Shown in pieces: positions 6,302-8,458 of a DNA stretch of 8,458 nt. A model generated the notes under the pieces. The model saw nothing but the letters and a program-made list of their open reading frames with translations. It was not told the origin of the DNA and ran no database searches. The position numbers and the translations under genes were made by a program. Origin of the DNA: Alphaproteobacteria bacterium UBA3307 (GTDB lineage: Bacteria; Pseudomonadota; Alphaproteobacteria; RF32; CAG-239); the NCBI GenBank assembly GCA_002361365.1, contig DEST01000079.1, forward strand, positions 1 through 8,458. The letters run 5' to 3'. Within the stretch, counting starts at the first letter, position 1. Every line of letters starts with the position of its first letter.

Positions 6302-6330
6302 AATATAGCAACAGACACCTCGAATAAAAA
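6302..6330 (-). promoter_or_regulatory. gyrA: Possible gyrA promoter
   Basis: On the minus strand TTTTTA (6325-6330, 3 of 6) and TATATT (6302-6307, 5 of 6) are 17 bases apart, about 40 bases before the GTG start. The -35 is poor and the region is AT-rich, so this is only the best candidate in the short gap between the upstream terminator and gyrA. Confidence 0.3.
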
Positions 6331-6358
6331 GTATTTTTTGCTTTTTATCCACTATTTA

Positions 6359-6393
6359 ACAAAAAGAGCCGGTATATAACCGACCCCTTTTTT
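6359..6393 (-). terminator. Intrinsic terminator after the beta-barrel gene
   Basis: CCGGT (near 6369-6373) pairs with ACCG (6379-6382) around ATATA, and AAAAAG (6361-6366) pairs with CTTTTT (6387-6392) outside a small internal loop. On the minus strand the hairpin ends in CTTTTT, 25-60 bases past the stop at 6419. It separates this gene from gyrA. The flanking A and T runs would work in either direction. Confidence 0.75.
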
Positions 6394-6418
6394 ATGAAAT
6401 ACTCAAACTTAATTAAAA

Positions 6419-7015
6419 TTAAAAAGTGTAACGAATACCGAGCATAATTTCGTTTGCTTTAGCTTCAACTTTTGTTTTATTTTCTCCGACAATTAAATAG
6501 TCAGAAAAATCACCATAGTCAATGTAACGATATCCTAAATCAGCCGTAAAATGCTCATTGATTTCATAAGCAACACCCAAACCCAATTGCCAAGCAAGTT
6601 CAGTTTGATGAATAGCTCTGTCGCCGCCCGAAAGTTTCATTCTGGCACCACCTAAACCAAAGCCTACATAAGGTGTAAACGAAGTTTTGGTATTAAAATC
6701 ATAATAAGCGTTAAACATCAAAGCTTGAGTTCTGAGTTCGGCCCGAATATCGCCTATATTCTTTTTGGCATCATTTGTACGAGTATATTCAGCTTCAGCT
6801 CTGAATGCGCCGCAAGCAAACGGGAACTTTACACCCAAAATTCCGCTACCGCCGAATAAATCTTTATCCATACTGTATTTAGCGGCATCAGTCGTTACAG
6901 AATTATCTGTAAACGCATATTTTGCTTTTACAGCCAAATAAGGATTAAATTCAAAAGCTTGTGCATTCAATGCAAATACCGATGCGACACCGGTGAGTAA
7001 CAACATTTTTTTCAT
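6419..7015 (-). CDS. Outer membrane beta-barrel protein (porin-family/opacity-like)
   Basis: A 198-residue protein of the small outer-membrane beta-barrel type. Residues 1-20 are a Sec signal peptide (MKKMLLLTGV... ending AQA before Phe21). The mature part alternates polar and hydrophobic or aromatic residues in about eight strands, for example NPYLAVKAKYAF, GSGILGVKFPF, FRAEAEYTR, QALMFNAYYDF, FTPYVGFGLGGARMKL, LAWQLGLGVAYEI, FTADLGYRYIDYG and EIMLGIRYTF. It ends in the aromatic Phe used by the BAM complex to recognise barrels. The pattern TPYVGFGLGGARMKL followed by GLGVAYEINEHFTADLGYRY is characteristic of the OMP_b-brl/Omp25-like superfamily. Family members range from structural OMPs to adhesins, so the specific role is open. 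The start ATG has AAAGGA upstream (7021-7027). It lies 82 bases after the EF-hand gene on the same strand, with no strong terminator between; it may be co-transcribed or have its own promoter in the AT-rich gap. Confidence 0.88.
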   Translation of the reverse strand: MKKMLLLTGVASVFALNAQAFEFNPYLAVKAKYAFTDNSVTTDAAKYSMDKDLFGGSGILGVKFPFACGAFRAEAEYTRTNDAKKNIGDIRAELRTQALMFNAYYDFNTKTSFTPYVGFGLGGARMKLSGGDRAIHQTELAWQLGLGVAYEINEHFTADLGYRYIDYGDFSDYLIVGENKTKVEAKANEIMLGIRYTF

Positions 7016-7097
7016 TGTAGGATCCTTTCATATAATATTGTTCTACATTTTTTAGTTAAACATATATACTTTAATATATGGTTAATACCATTTTGGA

Positions 7098-7589
7098 TTA
7101 TTTTAGATAATCCGAGCCGACAGAATCGAAAATTCCTTTCAGGCCACTGACAAAGTTATCATATTCTTTGCGCGTTACCTGTCCGTCCTTATCCACATCT
7201 ACCGCTTCAAAAAACTCTTTATTTTCAGAATCAAGCGAATCAGCTCTAAATGAGGCAAGTTCATCTGCCGATATGTTACCGCTGGCGTCTGTATCTAATT
7301 TTGTAAACTGGCTACGAATTGTATCCATTTCTTTTTCATTTGATGCTAATTTAGAATAGAATGCCATATATTCTTCCTGACTGATAACGCCATCAGCATC
7401 TTTATCCAGCAGTTTCACAATTCCGTTATTTTGTTCATCTAATGATTCACGTTGTGCTGTTGCCATTTCGGAAGGAGTAATCACTCCGTCGTGATTTACA
7501 TCTATTGTTTCAAAATCATCAGTCATATTTGAAGCAACAGCCGGTGAAATTACCAATAATGCCGCTAGAATAACATAAATAGACTTCAT
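7098..7589 (-). CDS. Exported four-EF-hand calcium-binding protein
   Basis: A 163-residue EF-hand protein, probably periplasmic. A signal peptide covers about residues 1-19 (MKSIYVILAALLVISPAVA, cleavage before Ser20). Four canonical 12-residue calcium loops follow: DVNHDGVITPSE (30-41), DKDADGVISQEE (62-73), DTDASGNISADE (99-110) and DVDKDGQVTRKE (131-142). Each has acidic or oxygen ligands at positions 1, 3 and 5, Gly at 6, a hydrophobic residue at 8 and Glu at 12, so all should bind Ca2+. Even spacing of about 32-37 residues suggests two EF-hand pairs, as in calmodulin-like folds. The start has a perfect AAGGAGG Shine-Dalgarno in the 13-base gap after gltX, so co-transcription with gltX is likely. 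Such proteins may buffer Ca2+ or sense it in the envelope; no partner is identifiable beyond the beta-barrel gene next door. Confidence 0.92.
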   Translation of the reverse strand: MKSIYVILAALLVISPAVASNMTDDFETIDVNHDGVITPSEMATAQRESLDEQNNGIVKLLDKDADGVISQEEYMAFYSKLASNEKEMDTIRSQFTKLDTDASGNISADELASFRADSLDSENKEFFEAVDVDKDGQVTRKEYDNFVSGLKGIFDSVGSDYLK

Positions 7590-7602
7590 ATTTTCCTCCT
7601 TA

Positions 7603-8458
7603 TTATTTTAATTTACTTATTGCATCAGAAATACGTTTAAGAGTTTCTGTTTTACCTAAAACGCAAGCCAACTCGGTTGCTCCTCCCGGTGTAGTTTCCT
7701 GACCGGAAAGCGCTATACGCAAAGGATATAGAATTTGCCCGTTTTTCATTTCATTAGTAACGGCTACTTGTTTCAGAATTTCAAATAATGTTTCATTATT
7801 CCAATCTGCCATATTATTTAAAACCGGAAAAACAAGTTCAAGCGCCTTGCGAGAAATTTCTTCATTAGTTTTCATTTTTTTATTTACGTATAACTCATTG
7901 GAATATTCCGGAACTTGCGCCAAAAAAGCCACTTCTGCCGGAATTTGTCCCAAAGTTTCCACTCGCGGTTGCAAAACGGCACTCAGTGCCTCAAAGTCAA
8001 GTGATTGCGGCAAATCCTTATAATAAGGTGTCGCTAATTTATGAAATTCTTCGGCGGATAAATTGCGAATATAGCAACCGTTCATCCACGTCAGTTTTGC
8101 AATATCAAAAATTGCCGGCGATTTATTAAGGCGCTCGCAAGTAAATACTTTTTCTAATTCTTTAAGTGAGAAAATTTCCTGTTCCGTTCCCGGATTCCAA
8201 CCGAGGAGGGCAATATAATTCAACACAGCTTCCGGCAGATAGCCTTTCGCCACCAAATCTTGGAACGAGGCATCGCCATTGCGCTTACTGAGTTTGTGTT
8301 GAGCATCTTTCATCACTTGCGGAACATGCACATAAATCGGTGGTGTCCAACCAAATGCTTCATAAATCAGATTATATTTCGGAGTTGAGGAGATATATTC
8401 ATTACCGCGAACCACATGGGTTATCTGCATTAAATGGTCATCAATCACATTGGCAAAG
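7603..8458 (-). CDS. gltX: Glutamyl-tRNA synthetase, C-terminal part
   Basis: Partial glutamyl-tRNA synthetase, which charges tRNA-Glu (and tRNA-Gln in many alphaproteobacteria, to be amidated by GatCAB). The frame is open to the window edge and begins with FANVIDDHLMQITHVVRGNEYISSTPK, the conserved run in the class I catalytic domain. The N-terminal HIGH motif lies beyond the window. The KMSKS-type ATP loop is KLSKR (about 56 residues in from the edge), in HKLSKRNGD as in bacterial GluRS rather than GlnRS. The rest, about 200 residues, is the helical anticodon-binding domain, including LNYIALLGWNPG, WMNGCYIRNLS and a well-preserved C-terminus (YPLRIALSGQETTPGGATELACVLGKTETLKRI). The GTG near 8448 is an internal Val codon, not a start. 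It ends with a TAA stop (7603-7605), 13 bases before the EF-hand gene. Many alphaproteobacteria carry two gltX paralogues; which one this is cannot be told. Confidence 0.96.
   Translation of the reverse strand, partial: FANVIDDHLMQITHVVRGNEYISSTPKYNLIYEAFGWTPPIYVHVPQVMKDAQHKLSKRNGDASFQDLVAKGYLPEAVLNYIALLGWNPGTEQEIFSLKELEKVFTCERLNKSPAIFDIAKLTWMNGCYIRNLSAEEFHKLATPYYKDLPQSLDFEALSAVLQPRVETLGQIPAEVAFLAQVPEYSNELYVNKKMKTNEEISRKALELVFPVLNNMADWNNETLFEILKQVAVTNEMKNGQILYPLRIALSGQETTPGGATELACVLGKTETLKRISDAISKLK

Noticed and set aside
7078..7091. Hairpin ATGGT/ACCAT after the EF-hand gene
   Set aside because: Only 5 bp and no T-run on the minus strand, so it is not a convincing terminator.

Overview
The window comes from the chromosome of a low-to-moderate-GC alphaproteobacterium. 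RuvX, GyrA and GluRS all look alphaproteobacterial: RuvX has the FWDERLS and DMSR-KR pattern, GyrA is long with an acidic tail, and the GluRS fragment has a KLSKR loop. The AT-rich spacers and unfamiliar accessory genes suggest one of the poorly described host-associated or gut lineages. This placement is inference from protein style, not a database match.

Layout from left to right. At 1-241 (+) lies the 3' end of ruvX. At 281-1141 (-) is a secreted endonuclease I-family nuclease. At 1142-1554 is a divergent promoter region. It carries a near-consensus sigma70 promoter reading right, followed by about 220 bases with very strong RNA-folding potential: a GNRA-capped hairpin at the predicted +1, a 23-bp long-range helix, a second helix crossing it, and a U-run. 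At 1555-2361 and 2378-2905 (+) are two genes I do not recognise, each with a good Shine-Dalgarno and probably one operon behind that leader. At 2906-3442 is a gene-free stretch with several hairpins, a candidate dispersed repeat and the gyrA terminator. At 3443-6262 (-) is complete gyrA. At 6419-7015 (-) is a small outer-membrane beta-barrel protein. At 7098-7589 (-) is an exported four-EF-hand protein, and at 7603-8458 (-) is the 3' part of gltX.

The housekeeping genes (ruvX, gyrA, gltX) act in DNA repair, DNA topology and tRNA charging and look ordinary. Three exported proteins (nuclease, beta-barrel, EF-hand) are interspersed. The EF-hand gene sits 13 bases behind gltX and is probably co-transcribed with it.

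The most interesting part is the structured RNA at about 1302-1521 together with the two unknown genes behind it. Promoter, fold, U-run and downstream Shine-Dalgarno are spaced as expected for either an independent small RNA or a cis-acting attenuator. I could not match it to any RNA family I know.
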